Positions 17,851 through 27,045 of a stretch of DNA of 64,000 nt are shown here, in pieces. The DNA is from Roseateles aquatilis (GTDB lineage: Bacteria > Pseudomonadota > Gammaproteobacteria > Burkholderiales > Burkholderiaceae_C). The notes under the pieces are model-generated. The model did not search any database, was not told the DNA's origin, and worked only from the letters and a program-made list of their open reading frames with translations. The DNA lies in assembly GCF_002205645.1 (NCBI RefSeq), contig NZ_NIOF01000012.1:108449-172448 (forward strand). Direction: 5' to 3'. A program made the position numbers and the translations under genes. How positions within the stretch are numbered: the first letter of the stretch is position 1; each line of letters opens with the position of its first letter.

Positions 17851-18789
17851 ATGACCAGGCACCTAGCACTCATTGGGATAGCCGTTTCCGTGGCGCTTGT
17901 CGGAACGTATTTCTTGCTTCTTCGCGCCAATGAATCGCCGTCAGAGAGTGTTCAGGCTAAAACGATCGCGAATGTATCGCCGCTAGGTGCACCATCTCGA
18001 GTCTTATCGCCTGTTTCCGAGTCGGATTCCAATGCGCGCCACCCTACAAATTTCAGAAGCCTAAAGGATCTCTGGGGTGCCTCAGACGATCTCTTTGAAA
18101 TGTATCGCCTGGGCATTAATTCAAAAGATTACAAACTCAAGTATCTGGCAAGGGAGGCGATAAATATCTGCTTGCCGTTTACCATGAAGATGCCATTCCC
18201 TGACGCAGCGAATCGAAGGGACGATGGAGCGAATGCGGCGGAGCTCATTCGCGCAAGGACGACACTTGAACGGAGTTGTCGCACGTTCATGTCGATACCA
18301 GCGAGTGAGTTGGTCCGGCAACGAACGGAGATAAATCTTGCTATCCAAAACGCCGATTTCCCGGTTAACCCGTCCGCAGCCGAGTTGAGCCGCAATCCGA
18401 CTGAGAGAGAAGTGCGCGAGGCCAAAGAAGCTTTGGCTTCTGCATTAAACAAGCTGGGACCCGATGGACTTTTATGGCTTGCGCCCGCTCTTGGAGGATG
18501 GCTTGAGCACGTGCAGACCTCAAGTCCCGGCACCCTTTCTTCTGAGTTCAGGGACGTGAGCCACATCGACAAGGCCGTCCTGCTCAGTCAATGTGCGCTT
18601 GGTTATGACTGCGGGCCAGCGTCTGTCCCTTACCTGTTCATCTGTTCATCCAGTGGGACATGTCCAGGCTCTCTGGAAGCGTACGCGCTTAACGGATTAG
18701 GGCCAGAGCAGAGGGAAGTGGTGCGGCGTCAAGCGCAATTGATCGCTAAAAGCATTGCTGGCAAAGATTTCTCAGCATTCGGCTTGTAA
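17851..18789 (+). CDS. Membrane-anchored protein of unknown function, partner of the preceding gene
   Basis: A 312-residue protein with an N-terminal membrane helix (LALIGIAVSVALVGTYFLLL) followed by a long soluble, mostly helical domain. The C-terminal part holds a Cys cluster (SQCALGYDCGPA, LFICSSSGTCPG) spaced like disulfides, suggesting a periplasmic domain. Similar Cys-rich tails occur in uncharacterised secreted proteins of Xanthomonadaceae and Burkholderiales, but I cannot name the family. The ATG follows the upstream stop after one base. AT-richer than the surrounding chromosome, suggesting transfer. Confidence 0.6.
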   Translation: MTRHLALIGIAVSVALVGTYFLLLRANESPSESVQAKTIANVSPLGAPSRVLSPVSESDSNARHPTNFRSLKDLWGASDDLFEMYRLGINSKDYKLKYLAREAINICLPFTMKMPFPDAANRRDDGANAAELIRARTTLERSCRTFMSIPASELVRQRTEINLAIQNADFPVNPSAAELSRNPTEREVREAKEALASALNKLGPDGLLWLAPALGGWLEHVQTSSPGTLSSEFRDVSHIDKAVLLSQCALGYDCGPASVPYLFICSSSGTCPGSLEAYALNGLGPEQREVVRRQAQLIAKSIAGKDFSAFGL

Positions 18790-19223
18790 GACACGGAGGG
18801 AGAAGATCGGACACGCCCTCCAATCAAGGCAGGATCTGAAAACGATGTACACACTCGTAAACCGCTGCATCTACTTTAAAGAAGCCGAACTGAGCAATGA
18901 AGCAATGACCTCTTAGAAGCCTCAGTTTTACCGCTTCGTAAATCTCGACGCGTCGTTGTTTTGAAGAGCTGTAGCCATTCGTTCGGCCAATTCGATTGCA
19001 GCCTGCCGCTGCGGTGTATCGACCGGTCATTTCCTCAAACGCATTATTCATATGAACTGTTGCGGAAACTGGTTTTCAGACAGTTCTTCAGCACCCGCTC
19101 TCGGACCGTCGCACCACTCAAGCAGGCGACTGGACATCGAAAACCCCAGATGAAACCGGCAAAGACATCACTATAAATCCATCTTCACGTCACAACTTTA
19201 TCAACCAACCATTGGTGATTGCG
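18790..19223. other. AT-richer spacer in the accessory patch
   Basis: About 430 bases. A 75-codon frame on the minus strand (18824-19051, MNNAFEEMTGRYTAAAGCNR...) is open but matches nothing I know and is not called. No RNA gene or terminator was identified. Confidence 0.4.
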
Positions 19224-19979
19224 ATGAGTTATCTTCCTGAACCTCCTGCAGACGAGAAAACAATTTGGCGCTATATGGATATCTCGAAGCTACTAAGCCT
19301 ACTAGAAACAAGACAGCTTGTTTTCGCAAGAGCTGACGCCTTTGAAGATCTGTACGAAGGCCATTGGCCAGAACCATCGATCGCAGAGTTAGAAAAATAT
19401 GGCGACAACAGCATAGCGAAGGCCGTAGCGGTTCAGCCGCTGCGTGAACGAGAACGCATGTTTATTAGTTGTTGGCACGAAAATCCAGCCGAATCGGCGG
19501 CCATGTGGCGGATTTTCTTAAAAAGCAATGACGGTGTCGCAATAAAGACTAGTGCAGGGCTACTTAAAAAACAGCTAAACAAGACCAATCTTCACATTGA
19601 GTTTGGTCGCGTTCGGTACATCGATTACTCTAAAGAGCCGATCCCCGACGGTCGGGTCTTCAACCCCTACTTTCATAAGCGTCTGGACTTCGTGCATGAA
19701 AGAGAGGTCCGTGCTGTTGTTTGGAACCAGCCGTCCTCGACACACAGAATAGAAGTACAACCAGACGCTAAGATTTTTTCGATCAATGTCGATGTCCCGG
19801 AGCTTATTCAGGAGCTGGTAATCGCCCCTCGGCACGATTCCTGGTTTCGCGAACTAGTGGAGACGGTTGTGAAGAAGCGATACGGCATTCAGTGTGAAAT
19901 TTCAGATTCGAAGGTTCTCACAGCGCCAAAGCTGCGTGCGCCTGATCAATGGCCCCACACGAGCTCAACCAGTTCTTGA
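19224..19979 (+). CDS. DUF2971 domain protein
   Basis: A 251-residue cytosolic protein with the DUF2971 pattern: an early 'WRYMDISKLLSLLETRQLVFARADAFEDLYEG', then the FISCWHENPAESAAMWRIF core, and later a conserved HEREVRAVVW-type motif (FVHEREVRAVVW). The biochemical role is unknown. Family members often lie in variable regions beside phage-defence or toxin-like genes. I use ATG 19224 rather than the TTG four codons earlier. It sits about 500 bases before a HEPN-like gene on the same strand; both are AT-richer than neighbours. Confidence 0.75.
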   Translation: MSYLPEPPADEKTIWRYMDISKLLSLLETRQLVFARADAFEDLYEGHWPEPSIAELEKYGDNSIAKAVAVQPLRERERMFISCWHENPAESAAMWRIFLKSNDGVAIKTSAGLLKKQLNKTNLHIEFGRVRYIDYSKEPIPDGRVFNPYFHKRLDFVHEREVRAVVWNQPSSTHRIEVQPDAKIFSINVDVPELIQELVIAPRHDSWFRELVETVVKKRYGIQCEISDSKVLTAPKLRAPDQWPHTSSTSS

Positions 19980-20483
19980 AGGGTGAACCCGCCAAGCCCT
20001 CATCCGACCCGGGCCTTTTGCGACTGACGCCACGACCGCAGTTACGACGTCGACCAGAGTTTCGAAACCGAGTCAACCGTGACTCGCCGCCCCATGCAAG
20101 GCGGGCGGCGCCTCGACTGGCGGAACTACAAGCTGTCCTTGGTTTATTTGCTCCGGGGTAGGACGAGTTTAGCCTAAGGCCCATATAGGTTCGTGTTCGG
20201 ACTCCCTGCCCCGATTCTTGCTCGTAGTACGTAGTCGTCGAATCTGACATAGACGCTGGATCTGATAGGTCAAATGGAGCTCAACGACTTCAACTGGCAC
20301 ACTAGGACGCGGTCGTGGGACGAGCCCGTGACCTCTGGTAGCGTCCTTTGCGTTTCCATCGGCGTTGCGGCAAAGGCGAAGATATGCTGATCTCGCGTCG
20401 CCTTACATTTTCTCTATCGCCTTGTCGCTGTCGGCTCGCAATATGGAGAGATAAATTGCAAACACAGCTCCTCTTCGAATCGT
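19980..20483. other. Non-coding gap between the DUF2971 and HEPN-like genes
   Basis: About 500 bases of mixed composition with no convincing frame on either strand and no transposon ends or tRNA seen. It may hold the promoter of the HEPN-like gene. Confidence 0.4.
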
Positions 20484-21737
20484 ATGACACACAATTCAAT
20501 TCTGCAGATTTCCGACAGTGAAGGCCTTGGTCGCTTTGTACTCTTTGACGGTCTTAGTCACCAATTGCTATTGAAGCCAGGCATATACGGAAATCCAGTC
20601 CTCACGACCCAAGCCATCTATTTCCTCGATCAGATGGAGTCGATCGGGCACATTTCTAGCGAAAGTCCAATCCCCCCACCTGATGTCGAGCGCCTCGTCG
20701 ACAACTATCTCTTCGAGTTTTCCAAAATCCATTCGTCATCAAGAATGACATTTCGAACATCAGACGCCAGATTCTGGATCGATGAACGTTCATCGATGTA
20801 CAGTCTAGCTGATCAGATGCTAACCGACACATTAGCACTTGATCGCCTTAATGATAGATCGGTGCTGGAAGTCGCAGCCACAGATCCCAAAGACACCATC
20901 AATTTCGACGACTGGAACATTGGTGTCAACTATGCAAATGCCGCAATTGCCGATCATGTCGGCAACATAAGCTCATTGCTAGAAAAAAAAGTGGACGTTC
21001 GGGTCATGCCCAATGAAGAGCGAGATGGGCATCTTGGAAAGCTTCGTGTTATCAAAGCTCGAGCCGCATATATTGACATATTTCAAGCCCTTGCACTCCA
21101 AGACATTGACGCACGTGCGATGCAACCTACACGAGATGGCACACGTCCTACCTACTTCCCCCTTGCAACGAGCAAGACGTTCGGTGTAGTTGAGGAGCTT
21201 TCGATTGAGCGAATCACTACAAACAAGCAATATTCGCCAGTTCTACTTTCGCACTTCTTCTCTGGTGTGAAAGAACGGAACCCACTCAAAGCATTCTTGG
21301 CTTTCTATAACGTTCTTGAGTACTACTTCGAGGAGGCCCCTACTCGACTCCGGCGCAATGCTCGAAGCGAACTCGATCAGTTGAAATGCGTTATCGAGCT
21401 TCTTGCCACCGATGTGGACTTCGCAAACCAGCTATCTGGGGACGCTTCTGACTGGCGTGGCGCTATCGCATCCAATCTAGTTACATCGCTTGGGCCGCCA
21501 ATTGCAAGAGTGGACGCAGCAGCGGCGTCGCTGTGTGATGAGTTCTCGCGATGGCTATATGAAATACGATGTGCCGTTGTGCACTCAAAAAAAACTCGCC
21601 GCGGCATAACCACATCGAGTTTCGAACCCTACTCGGCAGCATCCGCGAATATTAAAGTCGCGCTCCCTATCGTCCGATGGTTGGCAGTGCTATGCATTGA
21701 GAAAGACCAAGCCTTAACCAACCCTGCCCTCGTGTAA
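20484..21737 (+). CDS. HEPN-like (Apea-type) protein of unknown function
   Basis: A 417-residue protein. The C-terminal third looks like an Apea-type HEPN domain: KAFLAFYNVLEYYFEEAP, then LYEIRCAVVHSKKTRRG, in which Arg362 and His367 form an R-x4-H motif, the RNase signature of HEPN proteins. The N-terminal two thirds are not recognised. HEPN domains act as RNases in toxin-antitoxin, abortive-infection and other defence systems. No small antitoxin-like partner is adjacent, so a stand-alone or DUF2971-linked role is possible. Low GC relative to flanks suggests transfer. Confidence 0.6.
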   Translation: MTHNSILQISDSEGLGRFVLFDGLSHQLLLKPGIYGNPVLTTQAIYFLDQMESIGHISSESPIPPPDVERLVDNYLFEFSKIHSSSRMTFRTSDARFWIDERSSMYSLADQMLTDTLALDRLNDRSVLEVAATDPKDTINFDDWNIGVNYANAAIADHVGNISSLLEKKVDVRVMPNEERDGHLGKLRVIKARAAYIDIFQALALQDIDARAMQPTRDGTRPTYFPLATSKTFGVVEELSIERITTNKQYSPVLLSHFFSGVKERNPLKAFLAFYNVLEYYFEEAPTRLRRNARSELDQLKCVIELLATDVDFANQLSGDASDWRGAIASNLVTSLGPPIARVDAAAASLCDEFSRWLYEIRCAVVHSKKTRRGITTSSFEPYSAASANIKVALPIVRWLAVLCIEKDQALTNPALV

Positions 21738-21866
21738 AAAGAATGAGATATTCAGGCCTGTTGCTTTCCGACTCAGCGCGTCGACCAGCATTCATCGAGC
21801 CACCTTTGGGTAGTTGGGCTTGTAGCCTCCTGCGGCAAGCCGGAAGTCCGACTCCATTGGGACGCT

Positions 21867-23417
21867 TCATAAAGAGCCTCGAAGCACCTCACCCCGCATC
21901 ACGCTCACCAGTCCCGCCACCAGCGCAAAACAAGCCGCCATTCCCAACCCGACGTGGGAGGCGTTCGACGCCGGCAGCCACGCAAACAGCAGCCCCATCA
22001 ACAGGCTCCCCATGGTCTGGCCCGTCAACCGCGCGACGGCCTGCGCGCCCCCGGCCGCGCCACTCCTTTCCTTCGGCGCCGACAGCAACATGTTCCTGTT
22101 GTTGGGCGTCTGAAAGAACCCGAATCCCAATCCAGTCAGCGCGGTGAACACCACCAGCAGCGGCCTCGGATCCGCCTGAACCGGCCAGGCCGCGCACAGC
22201 GCCAGCCCCGCCGCCATGCACGCCGCCCCTGCCGCGCACAGCCTCGCCGTCGAGACCCGATCCGCCAGCCGGCCCGCCATCGGCGCGGCAAACATCACCG
22301 CGAGCGGCCATGGCGTCATCAGCAGGCCGGTTTCGAGCACGCTCAAGCCCAGCACGTGATGCATGTAGAACGGCAGCGCGACATAGCTCGCCATCTGCCC
22401 CGTGAAGCAACACACCGACGCGATCACCGACATCCGGAATGACGGCGATCGCAGCAGATCCAGCGGGATCAACGGCGCCGCGCGCGGCAGCTCGCGGCGG
22501 ACGAGTAGCACCAGGCAGACCACCGCCGTGATCAGCAGCGCCCCGCCCTCCACCGGATGCGACAGCACGCGATCGCCGCCGAGGACGAAGGTCGCGAACA
22601 TCCCCGCGTTGAGCGCGACGCTCCACCCGTCGAGCGGACGACGCGTCCCCGGCGTGCGCGGCAATCCACGGGCGGCCAGCAGCACCAGCAAGCCGACCGG
22701 CAGGTTCACCGCGAAGAGCCACGGCCAGCTCGCCACCGACAGGATGGCCGCGCCCACCGCGGGCCCCGCGGCCGACGCCCCGGCCACCGCCAGCGCGTTG
22801 TAGGCGATGGCCTGGCCGAGCATCCGCTTCGGATAGGTGAATCGCAGCAGCGCCAGGCCCAGCGGCATCACCGCCGCGCTGCCCAGGCCCTGCAGGCATC
22901 GCCCCGCCACCAGCCACGGCAATGACGGCGCCATCGCGCACAACGCCGAGGCCGCCGTGAACAGCGCGACGCCGCTCATGAAGACGCGCCGATAACCCAG
23001 CCGCTCGCCGAGCGCGGACGCCGGCAGCAGGAACATCACGACCACGAGTTGATAGGCCGTCACGACCCAGACCGCATCCGATGGCGACGCGTTCAGGCGC
23101 TGCGCGATGTTGGGCAGCGCGACGTTGGCGATCGCGCCGTCCAGCACCACCAGCACGATGGCGCCGAGGATCGCGGCCACCGCGGCATGGCGCTGAGGCA
23201 GCGGCACGCCATCGGTATCGGGTGCGGGATCGGATGCCGGCGCTGACGTGGAGGTCGAGGTCGAGGTCCATGCCGGCCTGGAAGTGGACGCCAATGCCCG
23301 CCCCGCGAGCGCCGCATCGGCGTCCGCATGGGGGGTCGGAATGATGGGCGAATCCATCGGCGCATTCACGGGAGACGGCGCGGACGGATCCGAAGCTGAA
23401 GAGCGGACAGCGGGCAT
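21867..23417 (-). CDS. MFS drug exporter, DHA2 (14-helix, EmrB/QacA-like)
   Basis: A 516-residue transporter. After a 70-residue Pro/Ser/Thr-rich tail come about 14 membrane helices with MFS motif A (GERLGYRRVFMSG) and the antiporter-type motif C (YNALAVAGASAAGPAVGAAIL). The first helix motif, LDGAIANVALPNIAQRL, is a DHA2 hallmark. It should expel small toxic compounds using the proton gradient. It is divergent from a LysR-type regulator with about 130 bases between them, the usual arrangement for a regulated efflux pump. Confidence 0.88.
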   Translation of the reverse strand: MPAVRSSASDPSAPSPVNAPMDSPIIPTPHADADAALAGRALASTSRPAWTSTSTSTSAPASDPAPDTDGVPLPQRHAAVAAILGAIVLVVLDGAIANVALPNIAQRLNASPSDAVWVVTAYQLVVVMFLLPASALGERLGYRRVFMSGVALFTAASALCAMAPSLPWLVAGRCLQGLGSAAVMPLGLALLRFTYPKRMLGQAIAYNALAVAGASAAGPAVGAAILSVASWPWLFAVNLPVGLLVLLAARGLPRTPGTRRPLDGWSVALNAGMFATFVLGGDRVLSHPVEGGALLITAVVCLVLLVRRELPRAAPLIPLDLLRSPSFRMSVIASVCCFTGQMASYVALPFYMHHVLGLSVLETGLLMTPWPLAVMFAAPMAGRLADRVSTARLCAAGAACMAAGLALCAAWPVQADPRPLLVVFTALTGLGFGFFQTPNNRNMLLSAPKERSGAAGGAQAVARLTGQTMGSLLMGLLFAWLPASNASHVGLGMAACFALVAGLVSVMRGEVLRGSL

Positions 23418-23546
23418 CGGGACTGCGGGTCGGGGAGGTGTCGGTCAGCATAGGACTCGCGCCGCCACCCGGCCAGAGCGCGGCGCGCAGGGACATCCTG
23501 CGTGGCACGCCATCCGCACGCCGGCCCGCCGTGCTAGCGTCGCCCG

Positions 23547-24455
23547 ATGGCCGACGACATCGATCTCAACCTGCTGACCGCGCTCGATGCGCTGCTCGCC
23601 GAGGGCAGCGTCGCCCGGGCGGCCGAGCGGCTGCATCTGAGCGAGTCCGCCATGAGCCGCACCCTCGCCCGGCTGCGCGAGGCCACCAGCGATCCGCTGC
23701 TCGTGCGCGCGGGCCGCACCATGGTGCCCACGCCGCATGCGCTGGCGCTGCGGGAACGGGTGCGGGAGCTCGCGCAGGGCGCCCGCGCCGTGCTGCAGCC
23801 GGCCGGCGCGGGCTGGGACCTGAACACCCTGCAACGCACCTTCACCCTGCGCGCCAACGACGGCTTCATCGAGGCCTTCGGGCCGGCGCTGGTCGCCCAC
23901 GCCGCGCGGGAGGCGCCCGGCGTGTGCCTGCGCTTCGCGCCCAAGCCGGACAAGGACGTGCGCCCCTTGCGCGAGGGGCTGATCGATCTGGACATCGGCG
24001 TGCTCGGCGAGTCCGGCCCAGAGGTGCGATTGCAGGCGCTCTATCGCGACCACTTCGTGGCCGTCGTGCGGCCGGGGCATCCGCTGCTGGACGGGCCCGA
24101 GCCCGACGCCGCCCGCTACGCCGCCTGCGCGCACGTGGTGACGTCGCGCCGCGGGCGTCGCGCGGGGCCGGTGGACGAGGCGCTCGAAGCGCGCGGACTG
24201 GCGCGCCGCGTGGCCGTCGTGGTGCCGACCTTCCGGGCCGCGCTGTCGATCGCGGCGGCGACGGACCTGGTCGCCCTGGTGCCGGCGATGTTCTTCGCGC
24301 ACGACCTCGCGAACGGCGCGCTGCGCGCCCTCCCCTTGCCGGTGCCGACCGAGCCGATCACCATCTCCCAGATGTGGCATCCCCGGATGGACCGGGATCC
24401 GGCGCACAAGTGGTTACGGGATGTCGTGCTGGAGGTATGCCGGGCCAAGGCCTAG
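23547..24455 (+). CDS. LysR-family transcriptional regulator
   Basis: A 302-residue regulator: N-terminal winged helix (LLTALDALLAEGSVARAAERLHLSESAMSRTLARLREATSDPLLVR), then a substrate-binding domain (about 90-300). The 'MADDIDLNLL' start and HPRMDRDPAHKWLR tail are those of the NodD/YbeF-like subgroup. It is divergent from the DHA2 exporter, so I infer that it controls that gene, probably in response to an exported compound. Confidence 0.9.
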   Translation: MADDIDLNLLTALDALLAEGSVARAAERLHLSESAMSRTLARLREATSDPLLVRAGRTMVPTPHALALRERVRELAQGARAVLQPAGAGWDLNTLQRTFTLRANDGFIEAFGPALVAHAAREAPGVCLRFAPKPDKDVRPLREGLIDLDIGVLGESGPEVRLQALYRDHFVAVVRPGHPLLDGPEPDAARYAACAHVVTSRRGRRAGPVDEALEARGLARRVAVVVPTFRAALSIAAATDLVALVPAMFFAHDLANGALRALPLPVPTEPITISQMWHPRMDRDPAHKWLRDVVLEVCRAKA

Positions 24456-24566
24456 GCGCCGACACTTTGGCATTAGCCAAGAGTCATTTGCGCCGGCTCG
24501 CGCCAGCCGGCAACATGCCCAGCTTGCCGCCGGACTCCCCCGCGGCCCTCTACATGGAAGCTCGCC

Positions 24567-25292
24567 ATGGCACGTGCCGTCATTCCCGGTCCGCTCGGCT
24601 TGGACATCCGTCAGTTGCTGTCCGACTCCGGCACGCAGTGGCTCGGCCCCTCGCCGCGCCCTGGCCCGGTGGGCATGGACGCCTCCGCCGGGGACAACTG
24701 GACGTTGCTCGGCGCGGATTTCTCGCCGCCCAAGCATGAGCCGAGCGTGCCCGCGCCGCAGCGGCCCCTTGTCACGCCCGAGGGCGAGGCCCGCCCGCTC
24801 ACCGCCGGCGAGATCGCCATGGCGCGCCTGCTGTTCAAGGACTCGCTCGACTACACGCAGGTCAAGGTCCACAACGGCGAGTACCTGCCCTTCGGCTGGC
24901 AGCCGGACGACACCGCCATGACGCCCAACGGCGAGATGTACTTCAACAAGAAGCACTTCAAGGAAGACTTCTCGGTCACGAGTGAATCCACGCGGCATTG
25001 GTTCATCCACGAGATGGTGCACGTCTGGCAACACCAGCTCGGCTACCCGGTGCGGCTGCGCGGCGCCATCCGCATCGGCCTGGGTTACGACTACGAATTG
25101 AAGGCGGGCACCACCCTCGGCGACTACAACATGGAATCGCAAGGGGATCTGCTCGCCGACTACTTCGTGCTCAAGCACCTGAATGCACCGCAAGCGATGA
25201 ACCAGCAGCAGTTCGCGAATCAATTGACGCTTTTCGAAGAGGTCCTGAATGTCTTCCTCAAAAACCCGGCCGACACCGCGAATCTGCCTTGA
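24567..25292 (+). CDS. Zinc metallopeptidase, possible type VI secretion effector
   Basis: A 241-residue protein with no signal peptide. The zinc site is H148-E149-x-x-H152 in FIHEMVHVWQHQLG, and DYNMESQGDLLADYFVLKH downstream probably supplies the third ligand or Glu. The combination IHEM.HVWQ plus 'DYN.E.QGD..ADYF' is known from proteins annotated as Vgr-related or Rhs/T6SS-linked. The absence of a signal peptide and the overlapping downstream lipoprotein fit an effector delivered by a type VI system, with immunity provided in the periplasm. No T6SS structural gene lies in the window. Start chosen at the first ATG. Confidence 0.6.
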   Translation: MARAVIPGPLGLDIRQLLSDSGTQWLGPSPRPGPVGMDASAGDNWTLLGADFSPPKHEPSVPAPQRPLVTPEGEARPLTAGEIAMARLLFKDSLDYTQVKVHNGEYLPFGWQPDDTAMTPNGEMYFNKKHFKEDFSVTSESTRHWFIHEMVHVWQHQLGYPVRLRGAIRIGLGYDYELKAGTTLGDYNMESQGDLLADYFVLKHLNAPQAMNQQQFANQLTLFEEVLNVFLKNPADTANLP

Positions 25293-25782
25293 GTCCGCCG
25301 CCGCGCTGACCCTTTGCGTCTGGCTGGGCACGGCCTGCGCGACCTCTCGCATGGGCGACGCCGACGTCCGCCTGCAAGACGGACAGCCCTGCTTCACGAT
25401 CACCCCCAAGGAGGCCGCCCGCGGTCCGGCGATCCGTCTGCAGTCCGTGTCGATCAACGACGCGTCGACCACGCCCGTGGGCAATGTGTGGTGGGTGATG
25501 TTGGACCAGAAGCGTCTGGCGACGATGTCACCGGCGAGCTGCGTCCCCTATGGCCAGACCCCGGAAGGCGCCACGGCGAAACCGGCCGTGGCGCCCGATC
25601 TTCAGTTGGGCCGGGTGTACGAGGTCCACCTCAACACGCGGCCGTCGGACTCGTCCGACCCGACCCGGGGTTACCTCGGGAAATTCTGCTTGATGGCGGA
25701 CGGGGCTGACGGGACCAATGGCCGCAAGCTGGTGCAGGTCAAGGCCGATTCGCGTGAATGGACCGAAGGGGTCTGTCGCTGA
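25249..25782 (+). CDS. Lipoprotein, possible immunity protein for the metallopeptidase
   Basis: A 177-residue lipoprotein: a hydrophobic segment with lipobox LGTAC (residues about 24-28) and a beta-rich domain with Cys residues (QPCFTI, ASCVPYGQTPEG, KFCLMADG). The YG-x-x-P-x-G segment and layout resemble periplasmic lipoproteins described as T6SS immunity proteins. It overlaps the metallopeptidase gene by 44 bases and has its own AGAGG. Tight overlap of this kind is typical of toxin-immunity pairs. The immunity role is inference. Confidence 0.55.
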   Translation: MSSSKTRPTPRICLESAAALTLCVWLGTACATSRMGDADVRLQDGQPCFTITPKEAARGPAIRLQSVSINDASTTPVGNVWWVMLDQKRLATMSPASCVPYGQTPEGATAKPAVAPDLQLGRVYEVHLNTRPSDSSDPTRGYLGKFCLMADGADGTNGRKLVQVKADSREWTEGVCR

Positions 25783-25922
25783 GCAACCGTCGGCGGGGGT
25801 ACGCATGCCCCCATTTCCATCCGTGGAACCTCCCCCCTTGAGGGTGACCTGGGTCGACATTTCCCTGAGGGATACTCGCTCCCGGCGGTCACCTTGAACC
25901 GCGCTTTTTCGGGAGCAGCGCC

Positions 25923-27002
25923 ATGGGCCTGATGGACTTCATCAAGAAACAGTTCATAGACATCATCCAGTGGACCGAGGACGACGACGGCGTCCTGGCC
26001 TACCGGTTTCCGATGCAGGACTTCGAGATCCAGTACGGCGGCTCCCTCACCGTGCGCGAATCGCAGATGGCCGTCTTCGTCAACGAAGGCAAGGTGGCCG
26101 ATGTCTTCGGCCCCGGCATGTACAAGCTGACGACCCAGACGCTGCCGGTCCTGACCTACCTGAAGAACTGGGACAAGCTGTTCGAATCCCCCTTCAAGAG
26201 CGACGTCTACTTCTTCAGCACCCGCCAGCAGGTCGACCAGCGCTGGGGCACCACCCAGCCGGTCACCATCCGCGACAAGGACTTCGGCGCGGTGCGCCTG
26301 CGCGCCTTCGGCAATTACAGCTATCGCGTCGCCGATCCGAAGAAATTCCACACCGAGATCTCCGGCACCCGCGAGCGCTACACCGTCACCGAGCTCGACG
26401 GCCAGTTGCGCGGCCTGATGCTGCAGCACATCAGCGACGCCGTGGCGCAGTCCGGCATCCCCTTCCTGGACCTCGCGGCCAATCAGGTCGAGTTCGCCAA
26501 CGCGCTGCGCGACGCGACCTCGCCCTCCTTCGAGGCCCTGGGCCTGAAGCTGGAGATGGTCACGCTGCAGAACGTCTCGCTGCCCGAGGAACTGCAGAAG
26601 ATCCTCGACCAGAAGATCGGCATGGGCATGATCGGCCAGAACATGGGCCAGTTCATGCAGTACCAGACCGCGCAGGCGATCCCCAAGCTGGCCGAGGGCG
26701 TCGGCTCCGGCGGCGGCAGCGGCATCGCGGGTGACGCGATGGGGCTGGGCGCCGGACTGGCGCTCGGCCAGACGATGGCGCAGCAGTTGCAGGCCGGCCT
26801 GACCGGCGCCAATGCACCGGCCAATGCAGCGGCCCAGGCGCCCGCGCAGCCCGCCGCGCCGGTCCAGCCCCAGCCGGTCAGCGCCAGCGCCGACGAGGTG
26901 CTGCTGTTGCTCGAAAAGCTCGGCGACCTCAAGGCCAAGGGCATCCTGACCGACGAGGAGTTCGCCGCCAAGAAGGCCGAGCTGCTCAAGAAGCTGAGCT
27001 GA
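25923..27002 (+). CDS. SPFH-domain protein with C-terminal SHOCT segment
   Basis: A 359-residue protein of the YdjI/virion-core-like SPFH (band 7) family. The SPFH part spans about 30-240 (VRESQMAVFVNEGKVADVFGPG, VRLRAFGNYSYRVADPKKF). A Gly/Ala/Pro/Gln-rich linker follows (about 260-320), then a short SHOCT motif at the end (LEKLGDLKAKGILTDEEFAAKKAELL). Members scaffold membranes under stress. It heads a run with the DUF4178 and DUF350 genes, so I read it as part of an envelope-stress module. No membrane helix is present. Confidence 0.85.
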   Translation: MGLMDFIKKQFIDIIQWTEDDDGVLAYRFPMQDFEIQYGGSLTVRESQMAVFVNEGKVADVFGPGMYKLTTQTLPVLTYLKNWDKLFESPFKSDVYFFSTRQQVDQRWGTTQPVTIRDKDFGAVRLRAFGNYSYRVADPKKFHTEISGTRERYTVTELDGQLRGLMLQHISDAVAQSGIPFLDLAANQVEFANALRDATSPSFEALGLKLEMVTLQNVSLPEELQKILDQKIGMGMIGQNMGQFMQYQTAQAIPKLAEGVGSGGGSGIAGDAMGLGAGLALGQTMAQQLQAGLTGANAPANAAAQAPAQPAAPVQPQPVSASADEVLLLLEKLGDLKAKGILTDEEFAAKKAELLKKLS

Positions 27003-27045
27003 CCCCGCTCCGCCCATGATCGAGATCGCGACGCCCGGAACCTGA

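Noticed and set aside
18824..19051. 75-codon minus-strand frame in the accessory patch
   Set aside because: No family resemblance or ribosome site; left unannotated.
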